A stretch of 64,000 bases of DNA. Source: Eucommia ulmoides (taxonomy: Eukaryota; Streptophyta; Magnoliopsida; Garryales; Eucommiaceae). Below are positions 32,898 through 44,000 of this stretch, piece by piece. The notes under the pieces were generated by a model. It was given only the letters and a program-made list of their open reading frames with translations. It was not told where the DNA came from and searched no databases. Position 1 is the first letter of the stretch. Every line of letters begins with the position of its first letter. The position numbers were made by a program, and so were the translations under genes. The DNA is taken from assembly GCA_016647705.1 (NCBI GenBank), contig JAENRU010000432.1, forward strand, positions 372,001 to 436,000, written 5' to 3'.

Positions 32898-33595
32898 TAG
32901 GGATGCCCGCGGTCCGGGTTCAGCTCGGTTTTATACAAAATCAAAATCAAAACCGTAAAACATGTATAAAATCAAAACCAAAACCGTCAGTTTCTTTTAA
33001 ACGGTTTTAAAACCAGACCATTTAATTTTATTCAAAACTAAAACCAAAACCGCAAAACCACGAAACCGTTTAGAAATTTTTAATTTATAAAAAAAAAAAA
33101 ATCAAAACCAAAATCGCGAAACTGCAAACCATTATTTCTTATTTATGAAAAAAAAAAACCATAACTAAAATGTAACAACAATCTCCAAATCATTCTCCTA
33201 CAATTAATTTTTAATTTTGCAAAATCAACTGATTGATTTTGAAGAGAAAATATAAAAAGTGAGATTTGAGAACCCTACCTATAACCATATATTTATACTA
33301 CGGTTAGTGAATAAAAGGGTTAACTTATAAATTAAAAAAAAAAAAAAAAGGATTAAACTGTAAATTTCTTATTTATGTGTGTGTGTATATATATCGATTA
33401 CACGATTATATGGTTTGGTCACGTGATTCGGTTATACAGTTCAGTTACGTGGTTATTATCTCAAAATCAAAACCGTTTCAGTTGCTAAATTTAAAACTAG
33501 AACCAAGACCAAAACCATTTAGTCGATTTCAACCCGGACCATTTGGTTCGGGTTCTCTCGGTTACCCGTCAGTTCGATTTTTTTGGGCATCCCTA
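32898..33595. mobile_element. hAT-like non-autonomous DNA transposon upstream of gene A
   Basis: A 698-bp insertion with 11-bp terminal inverted repeats TAGGGATGCCC / GGGCATCCCTA and a perfect 8-bp target duplication TTTTGGAG (32890-32897 and 33596-33603). The empty site is at 587-594 in A'. The TAGGGATG end and 8-bp duplication are typical of hAT elements. The interior is rich in AAAACCAAAACCG words and encodes no transposase. Confidence 0.9.
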
Positions 33596-34282
33596 TTTTG
33601 GAGTATGCATGAGCATGAACAGCAATTATATAATTACACTTAGCGCCCTCCAACTATACTCCACTTTTCAATTTAATCTTTAAACTATCAATTTGACAAT
33701 TGTGTCAAATTGATTGTTTAGGTGGCGTTGAATAGGTGGCATTTCTGTTTTTTTATTTCTAATTCTAATAAACTGAGATAAAAATTGTTTTGGAGTGTTC
33801 CGAGAATAAAAACATGTTTGGTAACGATTATTCTCCTTAAATTCTTTTAAATTATGAGGAAAAAAAAAACACGTTTGGCGACAACTTATGGTGGTTGGCG
33901 GAGTGGTGATGGCCGGCAAGGTGTGTAAGATCCAATTTTGCATGTGAATATTTTTAATTGTATTTTTTAAAATTTAAAAAATATTTGGCTTCATTGTCTT
34001 ATTTTAAAATTTTTAAAGATTATTATAATATTTAAAATTTAATTTTAAAAATTTTAGGGATTAATATTTTAATTTTAATCTAATTTTCAAAAGTTTAAAG
34101 GTTATTATGTTATTTGAAATATAGTTTTAAAAAAATTAGAATATAATTAATATATTTATTATTTTTTAAGACATTTTGTGTAAATATTAAAAATAAAATA
34201 GAGCTGTGTGAAGACATCACAATTTTGGTGTTGTATCTTTGGTGCATCACACATGTTACTTAAAAAATATATATATATATAG

Positions 34283-37200
34283 GGATAATCAGCGATTAGT
34301 TCTATTTTTAGGGTCTAATTCGTGAAAAGTTCTTTCTTATTATTAGGTTTAGATTTAGTTTTTTAAGTTAAATTTCGCTTAAGTTTTAGTCCTGCATTGC
34401 AGAAATCGTAGAGGTATTGCAGGGATTGTAGAGAAAACTTGGTAAGTAAATTCGATTTTATAGTGAATATCAGTTACATGTAATGAATATTAGTTATTGT
34501 TAGTGTCAAAAAAATGGTGATCACCCACAGTATGGTCTGGGCAGATGGCACGTGAGAATTTGTTGGTGACATAAGAGTGATGAATGGTTGGACCTGAGAT
34601 CGATGAACTTTTAACGCTTTGGAAATCCTCGCAATTCGACCCAAGCACCTCGCTAAACTTCGAGATCCTGTTCAGACTCCGAGTTAAACTTCTCTCCGGA
34701 CTCTTTTCCGATCTTCGAGCTGAGCTCTGAACTGTACTCTGAACACCTAAACAATGGCCTTCTGGGGTTGTGTCTGGTGAGACTTCTCCGGCGTGAGAAT
34801 AAGTATCCGAGGAAAATGGCTAATAGTGCTCTAGAGTGAGTTAGAAGCAAATACCTTTGGGCATTGGATGCCATAGAGTATTTATAAGGCGTTGGGCTCA
34901 ATTAGCGCCACGAAATCCGGGAGCCGAGCTCGGTTAATTAACCTAATTCGCTAGACAGCCAATGAGCTTGCGGATTAAGGCTTTAAGCACATGGATTAGG
35001 CTTTTGGGCCCATTTGTAGAGGTCCATGGGCCGACCCACTTGAAATGGAAAGTAATGGCTCGCTTTTAGCCTCTATGGATGACCAGGAGGTAGAGAAAGC
35101 GTCAAAACGGCTCTAGGAGCTTCAAAAAGGCCTTAAGAAGACCCAAATTTGGAGAATCTGAGCTAAGAGTGCTCAGGCTCGTTAACTTGGTATGACAGTC
35201 TTCTAGGTGGATTGGGAGGCTCTCCCTTTTGCAAGAGTCCGAGCTAAGAGTGTTCAGACACCTCAACTCGATGTATATCTTCAACGCCTTAAGAGGCCCA
35301 GATTTGGAGAATCCGAGCTAAGAGTGTTCGGACTCGCTAGCTCGGTACGACGGTCTTCAAGGCAAACTAGAAGACTGTCCATTTTGTATGAATTCGAGCT
35401 AAGAGTGTTCGGACACCTCAGCTCGACAAGTGTTTTCAACCTTCTTGAGGGTCCCCAATCTGAGCATATCTGAGCTGAGAGTGCTTGTGTAATGACCCGG
35501 TTTCTCAGGGTCGCAACTCGGTTTCTCTTCTTGGAGAATTAACACTAAATCGAATAACCGATAATTTATTTCGTGCAAATCCGATAAACTCTACAAATTA
35601 CGGCAACAGTTATATTACTGACGACGATAATTTTACTAATTTTTCTAAATAATCAAAATTTTAATTAATAAAAGTCTGAATTGATCGATTCAGTTTTTAC
35701 AACTCCAATTCCATTTTGTTTTATTAGCAATTAGTGTGAGATATTAAAGCTTATTGTATTCAGCTTCACAAATATAATAAACTTCTTGTCACAAGTATAA
35801 TAACTTCATCATGATACTTAAATTTAATGCCATGCCAAACCGAACGGCCAATATTTTTATTATTAATAAATTCGATAAGTTTTACAATGCCATGGCGACA
35901 TTTATAATTATTGAAAAAAATTCGACGTATCGAATTATTAAATTAATTTTACAACTGTAAATAAAAATTTCATTTGTTACTAACTCAAATAAAAATATAG
36001 CTAAGCCCAATTCCAATTCAAGTTATATCAATTATAAATTATTATCGTACCCATTTAGAAATTATAAATTCGATCATAACTTATCGATAAATCTCCAATT
36101 CAAATATAAGTTAAAAACAACCGTGGTTTTTAATGGACTTTTAACTCACTAGTGTACTTAAATTCCGCTATATCTCTTTTTGCTATTTTCGCAAGAATAA
36201 AATCTCTCAAATTACAACAATAAATAATAAGTTTAATTATTACAAATTAAATAAAAATTCAAATATATTTCTTAGAATTACAGCAAACGTAGAACTTGAG
36301 GGACCAAATATGTAATTTCCACATTTTTTTTTCTTTCTCCCTTCCCCGGTTTCGTGTGTGTTCATCCACAATTCGCTATCTCTGTTTCGTGTGTGTTCTT
36401 CCACAATTCCCTATCTATCTATATATATATATATATAATAACATATAATATTATAATAAAATAATATCTTCTTCCATGTTTTACGTTTCAATTCCACACA
36501 ACCCACACATGCACAAACCTCATCATTATGTCTTCCTTTTATTTTATTATTTTTTTAAATAATTATACTAACATTCCATAATTTGTAGGATATTATTATT
36601 AGCCCTAATAATTATACTTTTATCTCTAAAAATTATCAAATATTTATTTATACTCTAAATTTTCAGAATATACACAACAACCCAAACATATTACAATAAT
36701 ATTTTTAAAAATATAAATTTAACATTTAACTCAAAAAATTATCAAAAATATAAATTTAACATTTAATCTCCAAAAATTATAAAGTATCTATTTATAACAC
36801 AAATTTACAAAATCATCTCCAAAAATATTAAACTTACACAAAATAATAGTTTTTCAAAAATATAAATTTCTAGGGTATTACATCTCGAGCACCTCAGCTC
36901 AGCCATTGTAGCTTCAACTTTCAATTTTGAGGGTCTTAATTGTGCATATGTCCAGCTGAGAGTGCTCAGGCATCTTAGCTCGGCTTTGAATCTTGGGTCA
37001 TATTTGAAACTTTCCAATTCATAGTCAATCCAAACTGACGATGCTCGGACACCCCAACTCAGCAAGTTGACTTCTCTATTCATTTGAGACCTCCGCTTGT
37101 ATGATGTCCGAGCTGAGGGTGTTCGGACACCTTAGCTCAGTAGCTTGACGTCTAGACAACTTGGTGGATGGGCTTGAGATCCCATTTTTGGAAATGTCTG

Positions 37201-38082
37201 AGCTGAGGGTGCTCGGAGACCTTAGCTCGGTAATGCGTGCTGAACCATTAACTGATGGGCCCTTCTCTTCTTGACTGAGCTAAGGGTGCTGGAACACCTC
37301 AGCTTGGCAACTCCCTCTTACTTGGAGTTCCGGAGAAGAAAAGGTTTTGAGGCTTCCCTTTTTGTATATTATCCAAGCTAGGGGTGTGCGGACACCACAA
37401 CATGGACATTTCTTCACACTTGGCCCATGGATATCTTGCTGCTCGTGCGATCTTCATGACCAAATTTACATACATCAGTTACACTCTAATAATTTTTTTT
37501 ACATATATCTGTGTATTTTTTTATTATATATACTTATATAATATTAGTTACATGTTACAATTATATATATCTGTGTAATATTTGTGACATTTAACAAATA
37601 TTGGATACAGAAATTAGTTTAATATTAGTTATATGTATTTGTGTACATTTAGTTACATGTTACTAATTACATGTATTTTTCGTGATTTTTGTTACATGTA
37701 CTTATATAATATTAGTTACATGTTACAATTACAAATTTCTGTGTAATATTTGTAACATTTAACAAATATTGAATATATAAATTAGTTTCATATTAGTTAC
37801 ATGTGTTTGTGTACATTTAGTTACATGTTACTAACTACGTGTTTTTTATTACATCTAACAAATTTTACACACAAAATTGTTACATGTTACAAAATACAGT
37901 AACATTTGTAACATGTAACAGAATTTTTACACAAAGTTGTTACATGTAACCGCGCGTCTGCAAGTGCATGCAGTAGACTTTCGCCTTTCAAAAATAGGCG
38001 GGACTAAAATAAAAAAAAATTCCGCCTCTGGGACTTTTTTAAAATTAAAAGTGAAATTAGGGACCTCCCACCGATTGTCCCA
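34283..38082 (-). mobile_element. Non-autonomous TIR-like repeat element, SD1 right copy (interrupted)
   Basis: Counterpart of 1289-3703, with ends GGGATAATCAGCG and, inverted, GGGACAATCGGTGGG. It contains the TATA-bearing block (34640-35080), the GAGCT minisatellite (35110-35487 and 36883-37400) and the ATTAGTTACATGTTAC repeat zone (37530-37890), and is split by a gypsy-type solo LTR at 35488-36882. Confidence 0.45.
35488..36882 (+). mobile_element. Solo LTR, probably Ty3/gypsy, inside the TIR-like element
   Basis: A 1395-bp insertion absent from the SD1 left copy. It begins TGTAATGACCCGGTTTC and ends AGGGTATTACA, so it has TG...CA ends, and it is flanked by imperfect 5-bp copies GCTTG and TCTCG of a site that reads GCTCG in the left copy. 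The TGTAATGACCC start is common in plant Ty3/gypsy chromovirus LTRs. No coding part; a fossil solo LTR that arrived after SD1. Confidence 0.65.
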
Positions 38083-38434
38083 ATATAGATAGATAGATAC
38101 ACACACACGAAAAATATACATGTATGAGTTTGAAATATACCGTGGATCTATATATTTAATTGATGAAAATTTAATTTAAAATAAATTATAAATTTTATTA
38201 AAATATATTTTTAGTATTTCGTTGACTAATAAATTTTATTAATAGTTAGTTAAAAAAAATTCTATAAATTAAATTATTAAGCGATAAGTTTTGCCATTTT
38301 CACTATAATATTTGAGTTTGCACAATTAATATTGCTTGAAGAAAATTGGGTGTTTCTTTTTAATAGATTTCATATAAAAAAATTTAGGGATGGGAAATAA
38401 TGCATTTACTTGTCATGCATTGCATTCCATATTA

Positions 38435-39465
38435 AATGTATTTAGATAAATTCTTAGGTTTAGATTCTGTCGTTTGTTAGGTTTTCAGGGTACGTCTTCT
38501 ACATCTGTTTTTTGATGGTAGTATGACAATAGTACAATTATCGAAATGAGTGTATTGTCTTCTATATAAATTGTCAAAAAATTTATATACTAAATTATTT
38601 AAAAAAAATATTTATTAAAATGAATAGTGTTAAATGGTTCAAGAAAAATTTTAAATGTGAAAATTGATTTTTGTTGTTATTCTACTATGTCATAGTATGT
38701 GTCTCGACAGAAGGACATGTCTTATATGATATTGTTGGTTTTAACAGGAGGACACGTTATGCACGATGTTGCATAATTCAACAGGGGGGCATGTCCTGCG
38801 AGTGTGTGTTGGACTTAACAAGATGACAAGCCCTATAGGTTGTTGGTATATGTTATTGAGTATCACTATGATATAGTGGTTGATACCACGTGTGTGCTCT
38901 ACTATTGAAGATATTGAATGACTTTGAAACTAGCAACCCTAGACTGAACAGGTGTTCAAGTTACAGTACCTTCGTAACTCCTGATCGTGAGGTAAACGAT
39001 CCTATTGCTAATATGAAAATATATTTGTGGTATTTTATTATATAAACGTAAGTTGATCATGTGAGTTAAATTCAGTTGTTTTATTTTGATGATATCTATG
39101 GGATTTGTATACTGCTCAATGTGTGGCTATATTTAGTTTTTAAAAAATGAATTATGACAAATGTACTTGATGCATAAATTATTTTATATTATGAAGATAG
39201 TACACTGATAAAATATTTTATCTCAAATAATCCAACTAGAGATTGATCCACTACTGGTATTAGATAAAGTCAGAGGATGGTGTGACTTTTAAGACTGTCA
39301 GGGTAGTTATCGATAATAAGAGGTTAGTCTTTTGTGAATTTGTTGTAGAGTAATTGTATATGTATAAATAACTTATTTTGGTTGGACATAAGGGAAATGT
39401 GCTATGACCAATATGCTACCCTGAAGTGGTGTATGTAAAATTTTGGAAATTTATGTTAATTGTTG

Positions 39466-39538
<73 letters not shown>

Positions 39539-39620
39539 TGTTATATTTGTTGGGTTGGGTAATGTTAAGGCGAGATCACGCTTCGCCTCTAGCATAGGGC
39601 CCAGGGTACTGTGTGACACA
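38435..39620 (+). mobile_element. LTR remnant, probably Ty3/gypsy, SD1 right copy
   Basis: Counterpart of 4060-5273, with the same GATCGTGAGGTAAACGATC block (38983-39001) and terminal GTGTGACA (near 39618). It contains a long (AT)n run at about 39470-39534. Fossil; no coding part. Confidence 0.4.
39470..39534. repeat. (AT)n microsatellite
   Basis: About 32 AT units; the SD1 left copy has a shorter run at 5128-5180. Other AT runs are at 7573-7609, 9269-9290, 17532-17563, 19221-19242 and 59811-59862. A poly-A run of about 36 is at 39824-39859. Confidence 0.9.
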
Positions 39621-39820
39621 ATATTTTAAAAACCAGACTAGACCGGCTGGTTCAACTAGTTGAACCGTCGACCGACTCAGATTCCGGTCCGATTATACCC
39701 ATAAAACCGTTTACCCCTAAAAATCGCTCAACCGGTTCAACCACGAACCAGTGAACTGTTCTGGTTTTCGTCAAACCGGCCGGATTTTCTTCATTCCTTA
39801 TTTGTGTAACTATTTCTCCG

Positions 39821-39860
<40 letters not shown>

Positions 39861-40095
39861 ACCCTAAAAAAACGTTGCCTTCTCCTCGCAGATCAACCGC
39901 TGCCGACCATCGCTATCGCTGATGCCGACCTCCATTGTACCGTCATCGCCGACCCCCATTTGTACCGTCATCGTCGAGTTGCAGAGAGAGAGAGACGTGT
40001 AGCGTTTACTTGTGACTCTATGAGAGAGAGTAGCAGAGGAATTGAAACAAAGAAGGAGCGGCGACTAGGTTAATTGAGTCATTAGGTTAGGTTGC

Positions 40096-40131
<36 letters not shown>

Positions 40132-40136
<5 letters not shown>

Positions 40137-40465
40137 TTGTTTACATTTATGGGTCTCAAAAGATATAAAATCATCAATATGGATCTAGTTTTAACTTTAA
40201 TAAGAAAATGGGTTTAACCGGCTTTGCCACGATCGGATTCAAATTTTATTATTTTTTTCTTTTTTTTTTTAAACCGGCCGTGAGACGGCGGTATTGTTTT
40301 ACTTATACAAACAGGCGGCTGGTTTGTAAAATGCATGAGGACCTACAAAAAGTTGGCCCCCTGACACCAAAACCTACCCCACCCCCCAACCCTTGCGGAC
40401 CCCCCAAACCCTTGCGGGCCCCCAAACACCCCCTCCCAACCTCCCCCCCCCCCCACCCCCCCCCC

Positions 40466-40496
<31 letters not shown>

Positions 40497-41492
40497 TTCG
40501 TTATATTTTTTTAATCTAATTCTTAAAAACTAAATTAAAATTAATTTTTCAAAAAAATATCATTTCTAAAAAATAATATATTTATCTATTTTTAATTTTT
40601 TTTATTAAGTTTAATCAATTTCATAATTTATTTTTATTTATAACATATTTAAAGATACTAATTTTAAAAAAATAATAATGAAAACCCCTAATTTACCGTC
40701 TCTCTCTCCCACTTACTCCCATTTTTTTTTTTCCAAATTCAAATATATTTTTAATTTAATTTTAAAAATTATAGACACACAAAAAAAAATTATTAATTTT
40801 AAGTAAATGTTATTTTTAAAAAATAAAATATTTTATATTTAATTTCTTAAAAGTTGATATTTTCAAATTAATAATTTTAAAAAATCGAATTTAAACAGAT
40901 TTTTCAAATCAAATCATTCACTAATTCGATTTCAATCATATAAACTGTGATTCAAAAAATATTTTCACCTAAAAGAAAGTAGATGTGATAACACTACTTA
41001 TCAGACTGAAATCAAATTAGTGAGTGATTTGATTTAGAAAATCTATTTCAATTTGATTTTTTTAAATTATTAATTTGAAAATGTCAACTTTTAAGAAATT
41101 AAATATAAAATATTTTATTTTTTAAAAATAACATTTATTAAAAATTAATAATTTTTTTGTCTATAACTTTTAAAATTAAATTAAAAACATATTTGAATAT
41201 GGAAAAAAATAAGAGTAAGTGGGAGAGGAAGACAGTAAATTGGGTTTTTTATTATTATTTTTTGAAAAATCAATATATTTAAATATGTTATAAATAAAAA
41301 TAGATTATTATATTGATTAAAATTAAAAAAAATTAAAAATAGATAAATATATTAATTTTTAGAAATGATATTTTTTTGAAAAAATAATTTTAATTTAATT
41401 TTAAGAATTAAATTTTCAATGATATATATATATATATATTGGGTGGAGGTGGGGGGTGTTTGGGGGGCCCGCAAGGGTTGGGGGGTGGGTTT
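40132..41492. mobile_element. Truncated copy of the palindromic foldback element
   Basis: The left arm and centre match 5742-6990, and the right arm follows as far as the guanine-run tract, where homology stops at about 41492. The last 240 bp or so of the right arm are missing, so the element is broken exactly at the SD1 boundary. Confidence 0.75.
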
Positions 41493-43153
41493 GTATCTAT
41501 TGGAGAGATTCTGGTGAATTTAATGTATTAAATATATTAAAATTTTAAAATCTATAAAAAAAAAATAATAATAATAATAATTAATTTAGTGGAGGTCAAC
41601 CAAAGCTAAATTTTAGATTCTTAATACTTAAGAGAGAATTGCATCAATTTATAAAAATTAGTTCTTCTCCTTTATATGGTTTCCTCTCTAAAATACCTAT
41701 ATTTATTCCATTTTTATATATTTAAATCCCCCCCCCCCCCCCAAAGTATTTACTAAGTAAACTAACACAAATCAATCTTCTTCTTTTTTAATGAATTTTT
41801 TAATTATTATTTTTAACATAGAAAATAATTACAATAAAAAATAAAATTATAAAATTACAGAATAAAATATTCTTTGGGTTGGTATATAAACCTGGTACAC
41901 ACTTCGAGTATGGTCTAATCGAATGACAGGTGGATCCTCTTACTGAGGTAGAGTCGTCGGTTGAAAATTCTTCGGGTGAGTTGTACTGGATTTTGGGAGG
42001 ACTGACCTACTGTGTCCCGAGTCCTACTCCTCAGGGAGTGTACCTGCAGAAAGCTCAGACTAGGATTCGTCCCGGTGAAGCCCCTCCGGTGTGGTAATCA
42101 GTGCTCAGAGAGAAAATGTATAATAATACAACAAGTAAACAAATGAACTCACGCATAATGTAAAGCGTACCTCGAGCTTACATAGCCCCTGACATATATA
42201 GGAGTTGGGGATGATTAGTCTGGTCTAAACACGGTTAATTAATTGAAACCCTGTGTTTAGCCGATAATCCGGGCCGTTTAGGAGATAATCGTTGGGTTTG
42301 GGCTTTTGGGCCCATTTAGCGAAGCCCAGCCTTTGTCAAGCCTATGGTGGTGAACCGGTGGAGGAAAGTAAAAATTCGTGGAGTCCTAGAGAAGAAATGA
42401 GCTGGAAGGGGGAGCCAGTCCAGGTGAACGACTGAGCCCCTGAAATAGACTGCCTAGAGCACGGTGCAGAACTCAGAGCAGCTCGTCCTTGCGGGGCTCT
42501 TCGCTCCTCCCTAGGTACAAATGAGATTCTAGGGAAGAGTCATGGTCAGCGTATACTTTAGCATGATGTTGTGGATTTCGAAATGTGTCCCTGTCACTAT
42601 GAGGACGAACACGTCATTGGATCTCAAGTACTGTCTCGGAAGTGCCCAAAAATACCCTCTTCACTTTGCAACGGTGATATTATATAAGTAATATTAAAAA
42701 ATAATTCATAAAAAAACAAGTATATAAATGTATTATTTGAGAATAAATCTGTTCATATTTTAAATATTATTTTTTATAAAAATAAATATTAATTTTTCTA
42801 AAAAGTCCTCACAAATTTACACAATTTTTTCTCCTAATATTTTTTATTTAATTTTTTAATTGGTCTAATAAATAAGATGTCAAAATCTCAACCTTTCACA
42901 TTAATTAATCCAATGCCGTGATTTTTGAAACTTGAATAAAAAATTAAACAATACTATTTTCCATGTAATTTAAACAACTATTATGGTTAAATGACACTTT
43001 GAGCCCCTCAATTATAGCATGTTTGTTTGTATGGCCTAATTGAATCATTTTGTACTAATAGAACAATAATCATAGCAAAAATCATCGTATTAGACACGAT
43101 ACAGATACAAAAATACTGTATGCCATAAAAAATAACTGTAATTTTTTATATTG
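41493..43153. other. Spacer with a diverged TATA-bearing repeat
   Basis: No gene is visible. The part at 41880-42660 resembles in layout the TATA-bearing block of the GAGCT element: on the minus strand a TATATGTCAGG box (near 42200), a GGGGCTTCACCGGGACGAAT motif (42070-42089) and, on the plus strand, GGGCTTTTGGGCCCATTT (42299-42316). I take it as a diverged relative. There is a cytosine run at 41728-41742. The rest is AT-rich. Confidence 0.35.
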
Positions 43154-43169
43154 AAAAATCACAGTAACT

Positions 43170-43354
43170 ACCAACATAATATAACTCAAATGGTAAGGTC
43201 AGCTTGAGTTAAAGCATTTGGAGGACCTCTGCAAGGTCAGAAGTTTGAGCTTGCAGAAAATCATTTGTTGGGAGGGGCAGCTACGCACCCCGAACGAATT
43301 TAGTCTTGCACCCTGTGTTGATGAGGGGACACTTGTGGGTATACTAAAAAAAAT
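43170..43354 (+). mobile_element. tRNA-derived SINE-like insertion
   Basis: About 185 bp flanked by a 16-bp direct repeat (AAAAATCACAGTAACT at 43154-43169, AAAAATCACAATAACT at 43355-43370). The 5' part has an AAATGGTAAGGTCAGC segment and a GGTCAGAAGTTTGAGC segment spaced like the A and B boxes of a polymerase III promoter, and the 3' end is A-rich. Long variable target duplications with an A-rich tail are typical of LINE-mobilised SINEs. It lies directly against the broken end of gene C. Confidence 0.65.
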
Positions 43355-43371
43355 AAAAATCACAATAACTT

Positions 43372-43577
43372 TTATGGTCTCGTTATCGTTCAAAAACCGA
43401 TCTGTAGTGATGGTGTCACCCGAGTTGGACGCCATTAAAACAGCAAAGAAGATAAAGAAGAAGAGAAGAAGCTCTTTAACAACTTCATCATCAGATAAAC
43501 AGCAAAAAACAGAGCAAAACACAGAGAAACAGGGGAAGAAAGGATTAAAAGAAAAACAGAAACTCTTGTTCAAGTGA
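43372..43577 (-). pseudogene. Gene C: truncated 5' end of an S-domain receptor-like kinase
   Basis: The minus-strand frame contains EVVKELLLFFFIFFAVLMAS then NSGDTITTDRFLNDNETI, clearly the signal peptide and B-lectin start of gene A's family, and ends at the SINE. The initiating ATG of gene A is shifted out of frame here by one missing base; an in-frame ATG further up (43573) would add an unrelated 27-residue leader. The region 43578-44000 is the matching promoter. Only about 40 receptor codons remain. Confidence 0.8.
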
Positions 43578-44000
43578 TTTGTTCTGGTTTTTCCAAAAAC
43601 TCAGTAATAGATCTACTGGCCAAACAGACCCTAACATCATATATCATGCAGAATATTCAGTAATTACACTTTTTTTTCCGGCAGGTTTGAGGGGTTGATT
43701 GCCATTGTTGAAACTGGAAAAAGCTTGAGACTTTTGAACACTAATTTGTGTGTTTATAAGACTAATTATGAAAACAATGGTAAGCCATGTTAATCTGGGT
43801 ATAACGAAACAGAAATTTGGGAATAGTAAGAAGAAACTTTTTCTGTTCTGTTCCATGATTCTTTAGAACAAATTTGGGAAAAACAGAGCATATATCTGAG
43901 AACAATATATCTCTTTCTCGGGTTCTAAATCTCATCTTTTTCTATCATCCATCCATTTCTTATTGATTGATAGGTTTTTTTGGTATTGGTGCTTTTGGAG
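43578..44000 (-). promoter_or_regulatory. Promoter-like flank of gene C
   Basis: Aligns with 230-595 (A') and the split 32165-32897 (gene A), including TTAATCTGGGTATAACGAAA and TTCTGTTCTGTTCCATGATT. It ends at GCTTTTGGAG, the site used by the hAT-like element upstream of gene A, and is cut there by the copia LTR at 44001. Confidence 0.5.
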
